Source: Verrucomicrobiota bacterium
Lineage (GTDB): Bacteria > Verrucomicrobiota > Verrucomicrobiia > Opitutales > Opitutaceae
DNA length: 64,000 bases
Reading direction: 5' to 3'
Assembly (NCBI GenBank): GCA_023428905.1
Contig: JAEYWP010000016.1
Coordinates: 248,001 to 312,000, forward strand
The notes under the pieces were generated by a model that was not told the DNA's origin, did not search any database, and saw nothing but the letters and a program-made list of their open reading frames with translations. Shown one piece after another: positions 17,346 to 24,669 of the stretch. Position 1 is the first letter of the stretch. Every line of letters begins with the position of its first letter. A program made the position numbers and the translations under genes.

Positions 17346-18440
17346 ATGAAGATTGGCGTACCGAAGGAGATAAAAACCGGGGAGACGCGTGTATCCATCA
17401 CACCCAGCCTGGCGCGGCGCTGTATCCAGGCGGGTGCGACGGTGCTGGTGGAGGCGGGGGCGGGGGTCACCGCCGGGTTCCAGGACCAGGAGTACCTGAT
17501 GGCCGGAGCCAACGTGGCGCCTGACGCGGAAACGGTCTGGAGAAATTCCGACCTGATTCTCAAGGTGAAGGAGCCTCTTGAGGCCGAATACGCGCTGCTT
17601 CAGGAAGGGCAGACCCTTTTCACCTATCTCCACCTTGCGGCCGGTCCGGCACTGGCACGCGCCCTGGTGGATCGCAGGGTGCTGGGGGTGGCGTATGAGA
17701 CGGTGGAGGCGCAGGACGGCACGCTCCCGCTGCTCAAGCCGATGTCGCAGATCGCGGGACGCCTCTCGATCCAGATCGGCGCCTATTTCCTTCAAAGCCA
17801 GAATGGAGGCTCCGGAGTTCTCCTTGGCGGGATTCCAGGCACCGCCCCCGGACATGTCGTCATCATTGGGGCTGGCAACTCCGGCGCCCACGCCTGCCGG
17901 ATGGCCACCGGGATGGGCGCGCGGGTGACACTCCTGGACGTGGACACGCGGAAACTGGAGATGATCGAAGAGGAGTATGGTGGCCGGGTGGTGACGCTCC
18001 ACTCCAACCCGGCGAATGTCGAAGCCAGTGTCGCCGACGCCGACCTCCTGATCGGCGCGGTGCTGATTCCGGCGGCCCGCGCACCGGTGGTGGTGGCCCG
18101 TTCCAGTGTCGCCCGCATGCGCCCGGGCAGCGTGATCGTGGACATCGCAGTGGACCAGGGCGGCTGTATCGAGACGATCCATACCACGTCCCACAGCGAC
18201 CCCGTCTACAAGGAGTTTGGCGTGGTGCATTACGCCGTCCCCAACATGCCCGCGCTGGTGGGGCGAACCTCAACCATTGCCCTCACGCAGGCGACCGAGG
18301 CCTTTGTCCTTCAGTTTGCCGGCAAGGGAGTGAAGCGCGCCCTGGAGGAGCACCGCGGTCTGGCCAAGGGGGTCAACACGAGGGACGGGCGCATCACCAA
18401 TCTTGCGGTGGCCAAGGCGCTTGGCCTAGCCGGCGAGTAG
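17346..18440 (+). CDS. ald: Alanine dehydrogenase
   Basis: 364 residues (family ~370). It reversibly deaminates L-alanine to pyruvate and ammonia with NAD. Motifs: MKIGVPKEIKTGETRVSITP at the N-terminus, substrate-binding LILKVKEPLEAEY, HLAAGPALARAL with catalytic His, GGIPGTAPGHVVIIGAGNSG for NAD, VDIAVDQGGC with catalytic Asp, and YAVPNMPALVGRTST near the end. The ATG at 17346 is preferred over GTG at 17340, two codons earlier. A single gene with no obvious operon partner. Confidence 0.96.
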   Translation: MKIGVPKEIKTGETRVSITPSLARRCIQAGATVLVEAGAGVTAGFQDQEYLMAGANVAPDAETVWRNSDLILKVKEPLEAEYALLQEGQTLFTYLHLAAGPALARALVDRRVLGVAYETVEAQDGTLPLLKPMSQIAGRLSIQIGAYFLQSQNGGSGVLLGGIPGTAPGHVVIIGAGNSGAHACRMATGMGARVTLLDVDTRKLEMIEEEYGGRVVTLHSNPANVEASVADADLLIGAVLIPAARAPVVVARSSVARMRPGSVIVDIAVDQGGCIETIHTTSHSDPVYKEFGVVHYAVPNMPALVGRTSTIALTQATEAFVLQFAGKGVKRALEEHRGLAKGVNTRDGRITNLAVAKALGLAGE

Positions 18441-18544
18441 GCGTATCTCCGCCGCGGCGATCCCCGGACCCGGAGGTGCGGGGGCGAGGGCAGGGAGATC
18501 CGCGCCGCCCCTCCCCAGGTCAGGAGCGGGCTCGGGCGCCATCC

Positions 18545-18574
18545 AAAAAAAACCGCACCCGGGGTGGGTGCGGT
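18545..18574 (-). terminator. Rho-independent terminator of the cyclophilin gene
   Basis: On the minus strand CCGCACCC (18573-18566) pairs with GGGTGCGG (18560-18553) around a 5-base loop, followed by eight U (18552-18545). It is 31 bp beyond the cyclophilin stop. The run of T is on the minus strand only, so it serves the minus-strand gene rather than ald. Confidence 0.85.
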
Positions 18575-18604
18575 GGCAGAGGCTCGGGAGAGCGGGCGTT
18601 GTCG

Positions 18605-19120
18605 TCAGGCCGCGGGGACGATCTCGATGCTCTCGATCGCGACGCGTTCGATCGGGGTGCTCTTTTCACCGCCGCCGCCGCTCTTGGTCGGGACCGTCGC
18701 GAGGCGTTCCAGCACGTCGTCGCCGGACACCAGTTCACCGAAGGCGGTGTACTGGCGGTCCAGGAACCGGGCATCGCCGTGGCAGATGAAGAACTGGCTG
18801 CCGGCGGAATCGGGGTTCTGCGAACGCGCCATCGAAATGACACCACGCACGTGCGGCTTGGCGTTGAATTCCGCCTTGATCTGGTAGCCGGGCCCGCCGG
18901 TGCCGGGCATGCCGCGCGAACCCTCGCGGGTGTTGGGGCAGCCACCCTGGACCATGAAGCCCTTGATGATGCGGTGAAAAGCGGTGCCATTGTAGAAACC
19001 CTCGCGCGCGAGCTTCTTGAAGTTCTCGACCGTCTGAGGGGCGACATCGGGCCAGAAGGCGAGGCGCATCTCGCCGTAGCTGGTTTTGATGAGGGCGTGT
19101 TCGTTGACTGTGGTGCTCAT
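18605..19120 (-). CDS. Cyclophilin-type peptidyl-prolyl cis-trans isomerase
   Basis: 171 residues, cytoplasmic (no signal peptide). It speeds proline isomerisation during protein folding. Core motifs: NFKKLAREGFYNGTAFHRII (catalytic Arg in FHRII), GFMVQGG, the shortened loop to GYQIKAEFN, GVISMARSQNPDSAGSQFFI and HGDARFLDRQYTAFGELV. The ATG at 19120 is chosen because the domain starts right after it; a longer frame upstream is low-complexity. A strong terminator follows the gene. Confidence 0.93.
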   Translation of the reverse strand: MSTTVNEHALIKTSYGEMRLAFWPDVAPQTVENFKKLAREGFYNGTAFHRIIKGFMVQGGCPNTREGSRGMPGTGGPGYQIKAEFNAKPHVRGVISMARSQNPDSAGSQFFICHGDARFLDRQYTAFGELVSGDDVLERLATVPTKSGGGGEKSTPIERVAIESIEIVPAA

Positions 19121-19237
19121 GGAGGTCGGAGGAAACCGCGAGCGCCTCCGTGACGGCAAGGTTTTTTGCCCAGATGTTGCTCTCGACCTTGGTCGCAACC
19201 GTTCCTAAACGTGCGGGCGGTCCTCCCATTCCCCCGC

Positions 19238-20677
19238 ATGCTCCCCTTTGTCCTCGGCCTTGCAGTCGGCGCCCTGGCCATGTTCCTGGTCTATTACCGG
19301 GCGCGGCGGGAGATGGAGCGCATCCACGAGGAGAAACAGGTGGTCACGCAGGAGACCCAGATCGTGGTCGACTTCATGCACCACATGGCGGAAGCGCTCG
19401 GCGAGAACCCGCGGCGCGAGGAGCTGTACCAGCGGATTGTCCATGCCTCCATCCTTTGCACCGGCGCCTTGAGCGCCTGCATCTTCGAGCGCACCTTCGA
19501 CGGGCAGATGCGCGGGGTGGCGATCGAGGGGCTCTTCCCGCCACACCGACCCATCTCCGAGGCGGTGAAGGGAAAACTGAATACGCGGGCCAAGTTCATC
19601 GAGCAGGTGCTGAAATCCGAGAGCTTCCCGGTGGGCGAGGGCGTGGTGGGGCAGGTCGCCGCCACCGGTCGCGGCGTGCTCATCACCGACGCCACCACCG
19701 ATCCGCGGATCGTCCGGCACGATGATCCCGCCCTGGAGGTGAAGTCCGTCATCGCGGTTCCACTGACCTTCCGGGACCGGTTTTTCGGCGTTCTGGCGGT
19801 GGCCAATCCGGCGGACGGGCTGCCCTTCAGCGAGACGGACTTCTCGCTTGTCCAGTCGCTGTCCGAACAGGCCGCCCTTGCCCTGCACAATGCCGATTTC
19901 CTGAATTTCCAGATCGAGAAGAAGCAGCTGGACCTCGACCTCTCGCTGGCCAGCGGCATCCAGCAGATGCTGCTGCCGAAGGTGGCCCCGCGCATCCCGG
20001 GTTTCGATGTGGATACACGCTACACCCCGGCGCAAAAGATCGGCGGGGATTTTTTCGATCTTTTCGTGCTTTCCGAATCGCGCCTCGGCGTGGCCGTGGC
20101 CGACGTATCCGGCAAGGGCATTTCCGCGTCGCTGGTGATGGCGATCTGCCGGACCAACCTGCGGCAGATCGCGCCGCGCTTTGATTCCCCCGCCCGCGTC
20201 CTGATTGAGCTCAATCGCGTCCTCGCGGGAGACCTCGGGCAGGAGCTCTACATCACCATCGTTTATGCGGTGATCGATACGGAATACAACGAGGTGATCT
20301 TCGCCCGCGCCGGCCACGAGCTCCCGCTCTTCCTGCGAAACGACCGCGCGACCGGCCAGTTCAACAGTGAGTTCATCGGCGTGGAGGGCATGCCCCTCGG
20401 CATGGTGGACGAGGAGCTGTTCACCACCGTGATCACGGACCGCCGCGAACCCCTTTCACCTGGCGAGTCGGTGATCCTCTACACCGACGGCATCACCGAG
20501 GCCCCCAACGAGGAGGGCAAGGAGTTTTCGGGGTCGCGGCTGGCCGATGCCGCGCGGCGCCTTCACGGGCGTACCGCGCGCGAGATTAACGACGGGATCT
20601 CTGACACCATGCAGCGTTTTTCCGGGACGGCCGCACAGCGCGACGATTCCACCCTGGTTACAGTCAAGCGGGTGTGA
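19238..20677 (+). CDS. GAF-domain SpoIIE-type (PP2C) serine phosphatase
   Basis: 479 residues. An N-terminal membrane anchor (~3-19, FVLGLAVGALAMFLVYY) and short coiled coil precede a GAF domain (~55-220; GEGVVGQVAATGRGVLITDA). A linker helix follows (ALHNADFLNFQIEKKQLDLDLS). The phosphatase domain (~245-475) has GGDFFDLF, VAVADVSGKGISASLVMA and GESVILYTDGITEA with metal-binding Asp residues. Such RsbU-like proteins dephosphorylate anti-sigma-factor antagonists in partner-switching stress pathways. No anti-sigma or antagonist gene is adjacent, so its target is unknown. Confidence 0.92.
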   Translation: MLPFVLGLAVGALAMFLVYYRARREMERIHEEKQVVTQETQIVVDFMHHMAEALGENPRREELYQRIVHASILCTGALSACIFERTFDGQMRGVAIEGLFPPHRPISEAVKGKLNTRAKFIEQVLKSESFPVGEGVVGQVAATGRGVLITDATTDPRIVRHDDPALEVKSVIAVPLTFRDRFFGVLAVANPADGLPFSETDFSLVQSLSEQAALALHNADFLNFQIEKKQLDLDLSLASGIQQMLLPKVAPRIPGFDVDTRYTPAQKIGGDFFDLFVLSESRLGVAVADVSGKGISASLVMAICRTNLRQIAPRFDSPARVLIELNRVLAGDLGQELYITIVYAVIDTEYNEVIFARAGHELPLFLRNDRATGQFNSEFIGVEGMPLGMVDEELFTTVITDRREPLSPGESVILYTDGITEAPNEEGKEFSGSRLADAARRLHGRTAREINDGISDTMQRFSGTAAQRDDSTLVTVKRV

Positions 20678-20793
20678 GGCCCGGGGTCCGCGGGCCGGGA
20701 GGAAAATCGCCCTCGAGGCCAGGGATACTGCCGGACCGGCAATGCCAAAAGCGATTTGCATCCGCGAGTGTACCGGCCTCAGTCTCGCGCAGC

Positions 20794-22017
20794 ATGTCCA
20801 CCGCCACCCCTTCTTCCGTCGATCGCTTCTCACTGCCCGATGCCGGCGGCCATTTCGGCCGCTATGGTGGCGTGTTTGTGCCCGAGACGCTCATGACGGC
20901 ACTCGAAGAGCTGGGGGTGGCTTATGCCGAGGCCAAGAAGGATCCGGCTTTCCTGAACGAGCTGCGCCATCACCTGAAGGAGTTCGCGGGGCGTCCCACC
21001 GAGCTCTACTTCGCCGAGCGCCTGACCCGTGAGCTGGGCGGGGCACGCATTTATTTCAAACGGGAGGACCTGCTGCACACGGGCGCCCACAAGATCAACA
21101 ATGCCCTCGGTCAGGCGATCCTCGCGAAGCGGATGGGCAAGAAACGCGTCATTGCGGAGACGGGCGCCGGGCAACATGGCGTGGCGACAGCGGCAGTTTG
21201 CGCCAAGTTCGGGCTGGAATGTGTGGTGTACATGGGCGCCGTCGACATGGAGCGACAGGCCCTCAACGTATTTCGGATGCGTCTGATGGGCGCGGAGGTC
21301 CGGGGAGTGGAGGCGGGGCAACGCACCCTGAAGGAGGCGATCAACGAGGCGATGCGCGACTGGGTGACGAACGTACGCAATTCCCACTACATCCTCGGTT
21401 CCGCGCTCGGCGCGCATCCATATCCGATGATGGTGCGCGATTTCCACCGCGTGATCGGGCAGGAGGCCAAGGAGCAGATCCTGCAGCGCGAAGGCCGCCT
21501 GCCGGACGAGATGGTGGCCTGTGTGGGAGGCGGCAGCAATGCGATCGGCTTTTTCTTCGAGTTCCTCGAGGATACCCAGGTGCGTTTGGTCGGCGTGGAG
21601 GCCGGCGGCCGCGGTATACGTCGCGGGGATCACGCGGCTCGCTTTGAAGGCGGCAAACTGGGCGTCCTGCAGGGCTGCAAGACCTACATTCTCCAGAACG
21701 AAGATGGTCAGATCGAGCTGACCCATTCCGTCAGCGCGGGCCTTGATTACGCCGCGATCGGGCCGGAGCACGCCTTTTACCGCGACCAGAAGCGTATCGA
21801 GTTCGCCTACGCCTGCGACGACGAGGTGCTGGACGCGCTTCAAGTTTGCGCGCGGACCGAGGGCATCATTCCCGCCCTCGAGTCGACGCATGCCCTCGTG
21901 TACGCGCTAAAACGCGCGAAGGAGATGCGGACCGACCAGATCCTGGTGGTGAATATCAGCGGCCGCGGGGACAAGGACGTGCAGCAGGTCGCGCGGCTGT
22001 TGGGCGAGCGGGCCTGA
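20794..22017 (+). CDS. trpB: Tryptophan synthase beta subunit
   Basis: 407 residues. TrpB joins indole and serine with PLP. Motifs: FGRYGGVFVPETLM at the start, REDLLHTGAHKINNALGQA (PLP lysine), ETGAGQHGVATA, CVGGGSNAIGFF for the phosphate, GVEAGGRGI, and THSVSAGLDYAAIGPEH. The ATG at 20794 is chosen because the canonical N-terminus follows; upstream frame is not conserved. trpA is not adjacent, so either it lies elsewhere or the pathway genes are scattered. Confidence 0.96.
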   Translation: MSTATPSSVDRFSLPDAGGHFGRYGGVFVPETLMTALEELGVAYAEAKKDPAFLNELRHHLKEFAGRPTELYFAERLTRELGGARIYFKREDLLHTGAHKINNALGQAILAKRMGKKRVIAETGAGQHGVATAAVCAKFGLECVVYMGAVDMERQALNVFRMRLMGAEVRGVEAGQRTLKEAINEAMRDWVTNVRNSHYILGSALGAHPYPMMVRDFHRVIGQEAKEQILQREGRLPDEMVACVGGGSNAIGFFFEFLEDTQVRLVGVEAGGRGIRRGDHAARFEGGKLGVLQGCKTYILQNEDGQIELTHSVSAGLDYAAIGPEHAFYRDQKRIEFAYACDDEVLDALQVCARTEGIIPALESTHALVYALKRAKEMRTDQILVVNISGRGDKDVQQVARLLGERA

Positions 22018-22025
22018 GCAACGGT

Positions 22026-22045
22026 CGCCGCGCCCGGGCGCGGCG
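22026..22045. repeat. 20-bp GC palindrome between convergent trpB and yicC
   Basis: CGCCGCGCCC followed immediately by its reverse complement. It fills most of the 29-bp gap between two convergent genes. It could form a bidirectional RNA hairpin with a tight loop and separate the two transcripts, but no T-run follows. Confidence 0.5.
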
Positions 22046-22046
22046 C

Positions 22047-22919
22047 TCATTCCACGTTGGCGATCTGTTCGCGAATGCGTTCGAGCTCGTTCTTGAGCTC
22101 GATCACGTGGCGGGAGATCCCGAGGTCATTGGCCTTGCTCCCGATGGTGTGCACCTCGCGCCCCATCTCCTGGAGGATGAACTCGGCCTTGCGCCCGATC
22201 TCCGCGTCGCTGTTGAGGTGGACGGTGAACTGCTCGAAGTGGCTTCGCAGGCGGGTGAGTTCCTCCGTGATGTCGCAGCGGTCGGCAAAGAGCGCGATCT
22301 CCTTGAGGACCCGTTCGTCCTCCAAATTGAGTTCCAGCCCCGCTTGCCGCAGACGCTGCATCAGCTGTTCCCGGTAGTTCCGCGGTACCTGGCCGGCGCG
22401 TTCCGCCACCGCGGCAACATGCGTCTGGAGCAACTGGACGCGGGCGAGCAGGTCCTTCAGCAGGGATGCACCCTCGCTGGCCCGCATGGCGGAAAAGGCG
22501 ACCAGGGCCTGCTCGAGGGTGGAAAGCACGAGCGATTGGGTGGCTTCGTCGGATGCGGTCACTGCGTCCTCCCGCTGCGAGTTGACCAGTTGCCAGAGCA
22601 GCTCCGGCGTCGGAGAAAAGCGGATACCATTCGTCTCCGCCAGCGTGCGCAGGCGGGAGATGAGGTCGGAGACCGCGGTCTCGTTCCAGACAAGCCCGCC
22701 GGCGGCGCCGCGCCCCGTCACCTCCACTTCGACGTGCACCTTTCCGCGGGAGGCGTATTTGCGCACGCGTTCGCCCACCTGTGGTTCGAGCGCTTCCAGG
22801 GACTCGGGGAGGGAGACGGTCAGGTCCAGTGACTTCCGGTTAACCGAATTGACCTGGACTGTGAGGGTGGATGTGCCGAGCGGAGCTATCGCCCGCCCAT
22901 AACCGGTCATGCTGCGCAT
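22047..22919 (-). CDS. YicC-family endoribonuclease
   Basis: 290 residues, normal for the family. MRSMTGYGRA at the N-terminus is the hallmark. The middle has SLPESLEALEPQVGERVRKYASRGKVHVEV. The C-terminal DUF1732 half includes DRCDITEELTRLRSHFEQF, GRKAEFILQEMGREVHTIGSKAND and ELKNELERIREQIANVE. Members cleave RNA and affect stationary-phase fitness in E. coli. It is the last gene of the minus-strand run from ileS; the gap to lspA is 53 bp. Confidence 0.93.
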   Translation of the reverse strand: MRSMTGYGRAIAPLGTSTLTVQVNSVNRKSLDLTVSLPESLEALEPQVGERVRKYASRGKVHVEVEVTGRGAAGGLVWNETAVSDLISRLRTLAETNGIRFSPTPELLWQLVNSQREDAVTASDEATQSLVLSTLEQALVAFSAMRASEGASLLKDLLARVQLLQTHVAAVAERAGQVPRNYREQLMQRLRQAGLELNLEDERVLKEIALFADRCDITEELTRLRSHFEQFTVHLNSDAEIGRKAEFILQEMGREVHTIGSKANDLGISRHVIELKNELERIREQIANVE

Positions 22920-22972
22920 GGCGGCACCTTACCGAGATGTGACCTTCTGTGACAAGGCTGGGGCGTTTGGTC

Positions 22973-23527
22973 TTACGTCTCGGACAAAGCGGCGGGATGG
23001 CGGAAGGAGTACCAGAGATAGATGGCCACACCCACGCAGATCCCCGAGTCGGCGATGTTGAAGGTGGGGAAGATGTAGCTGCCAAAGTGGAAATCGAGAA
23101 AGTCGATCACGTGGCCGTGCAGCAGGCGATCGACCAGGTTCCCCACGATCCCGCCGCAGAGGAGGCCGAAACTCAATTGGACGGGAAGCTGCCGCAGGCC
23201 GAGCGAGCGACGCCAGAGATAGATCGCGACGAGGGTGACAAGCGCGAGCAGGGCGAGGAGCGTGCTTCGCCCCGAGAAGAGACTCCAGGCCGCGCCGGTG
23301 TTGCCCACGTGTACCAGGTGAAAGAATCCCGGAATGATCGAGATATGACCCGGCGGCCCGAAGGTGCCGAGGGGCAGGGTCCGGTCGATCCAAACCTTCG
23401 TCACCTGGTCGAGGATGAAGATCGAAAGGCTGAGGCAGAGAAAAACGCGATACGCCCAGAACCGCTGGAAGCGGCTGGGCGTAACGACGGTCGGCGGGGC
23501 GGGTGGAGGCGACAGCGGAAGGGACAT
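22973..23527 (-). CDS. lspA: Lipoprotein signal peptidase (signal peptidase II)
   Basis: 184 residues with four hydrophobic segments. It cuts prolipoprotein signal peptides in the inner membrane. The two catalytic aspartates are in GGIVGNLVDRLLHGHVIDFL and FPTFNIADSGICVGV; FHLVHVGNTGAAWSLFSG is also typical. It follows the DksA-like gene by 54 bp and ileS before that, a common ileS-dksA-lspA order. The N-terminus has ~20 extra Pro-rich residues before the first helix. Confidence 0.95.
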   Translation of the reverse strand: MSLPLSPPPAPPTVVTPSRFQRFWAYRVFLCLSLSIFILDQVTKVWIDRTLPLGTFGPPGHISIIPGFFHLVHVGNTGAAWSLFSGRSTLLALLALVTLVAIYLWRRSLGLRQLPVQLSFGLLCGGIVGNLVDRLLHGHVIDFLDFHFGSYIFPTFNIADSGICVGVAIYLWYSFRHPAALSET

Positions 23528-23581
23528 GGGTCAACGACGGGCGTCGCTCGGGCCGGGAGGCCGGGCAGCCCATGCGGCGAA

Positions 23582-24640
23582 CTAATCGTCGCCGCCTTCG
23601 TCGTCGGCAATCTTCGCACCCTCCTCGCCGAGTTCCCCGAACAGGCCGGCGGACGTGCGGGTGCGCATCCGGTTTTTTTCGATCTCCTTCTGGGCTTCGG
23701 CGGAGTAGCGGGTGAACGGGACCGCCAGGAGGCGCTCCTTGGCGATGGGTTTACCGGTGACTTCGCAGACGCCGTACGTGCCGTCGTGGATACGCTTGAT
23801 CGCGGCGTCGATCTCCGTGAGGGCCTCCTGCTCGCTCGAGACCAGGCTCAGGGCGAAGTCGCGATCGAAGGTGTCGGTGCCGGCGTCGGCCATGTGCTGT
23901 CCATAGCTGGAAAGGTCGCCCGAGTCGTCCTTGCTGGAACGCTTCAGGGTTTCTTCGGTGTGGAGATTCAATCCCTCGGTGAGGTGGGTACGGAGGTCGA
24001 TCAGCACTTTGTAGAAGCGCCGGAACTTCTCGGGGATCTTCTCCTCATCGTGTTCCACCGGTGCGGGGGACTTGCGCGGATTGAAGCCCAGGATGTCGGC
24101 GAGGGAAGCGGCCTTGATGTGGTGGGGCTGCGCTGGCTTGGCCAGTTTGGTGACGTCGACGGTCTTGGCCTTGGTGGTCGTCGCCTTCACCGCCTTCTCG
24201 GTATCGGCGGCGGGTTTGCTGGCTGCGGCGGTCTTGGCGATCTCGCGCACCTCATCCAGGCTGAAAGCGATCGGCTTTGCAGACTTTTTTCCTCCCAGGA
24301 TGCGGCTGCGGAGAAGGTCGCGGGCGCTGGCTTTGTCGGTGGATTTGTCGCTGTTGGGCACGGTGGATTTGGGCTTGGGTTGGGAGGCGGCCGGTGGTGG
24401 GGGAGGAGGCGCCTCGGGTGCGGGCTTCTTGACGGATTTCGCAGGCGTTGGGGCGTGCTTGACGGTGACAGGCTTGGCCGGGGCGTGCTTGGCCGGAGTG
24501 GGTTTGGGTGAGCTTGGCTTGGTTGGGCTGGGCTTGGAGTGGACGGGCTTGGGGTGAGCAGGCTTGGCTTTCTTCGGAGCAGGTTTCGTCGCCTTCTGGA
24601 CCTTTTTGGCGACGGGGGTGTTTTTTTTGTGCTTTGCCAT
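23582..24640 (-). CDS. DksA/TraR-like protein with long Lys/Pro/Ala-rich N-terminal tail
   Basis: 352 residues. The first ~110 are Lys, Pro and Ala with repeated PKP/PAK units, resembling a histone-H1-like tail. A linker (~115-220) leads to the DksA-like part (~225-345): coiled-coil helices and the region YGVCEVTGKPIAKERLLAVP. Only one of the usual four zinc cysteines remains; the second pair is replaced in RYSAEAQKEIEKN. Canonical DksA works with ppGpp on RNA polymerase. Here the tail could bind nucleic acid and the finger fold must hold without zinc. ATG at 24640 is used because the basic tail starts there; an upstream frame overlaps ileS. The gene lies 29 bp after ileS. Confidence 0.82.
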   Translation of the reverse strand: MAKHKKNTPVAKKVQKATKPAPKKAKPAHPKPVHSKPSPTKPSSPKPTPAKHAPAKPVTVKHAPTPAKSVKKPAPEAPPPPPPAASQPKPKSTVPNSDKSTDKASARDLLRSRILGGKKSAKPIAFSLDEVREIAKTAAASKPAADTEKAVKATTTKAKTVDVTKLAKPAQPHHIKAASLADILGFNPRKSPAPVEHDEEKIPEKFRRFYKVLIDLRTHLTEGLNLHTEETLKRSSKDDSGDLSSYGQHMADAGTDTFDRDFALSLVSSEQEALTEIDAAIKRIHDGTYGVCEVTGKPIAKERLLAVPFTRYSAEAQKEIEKNRMRTRTSAGLFGELGEEGAKIADDEGGDD

Positions 24641-24669
24641 GAGGTAAGTCGAAGACGTGGTGCCGCGCC

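Noticed and set aside
22949..24511. 520-codon plus-strand frame opposite lspA and the DksA-like gene
   Set aside because: Gly/Leu-rich tail mirrors Pro/Ala/Lys codons of the real gene; no domain.
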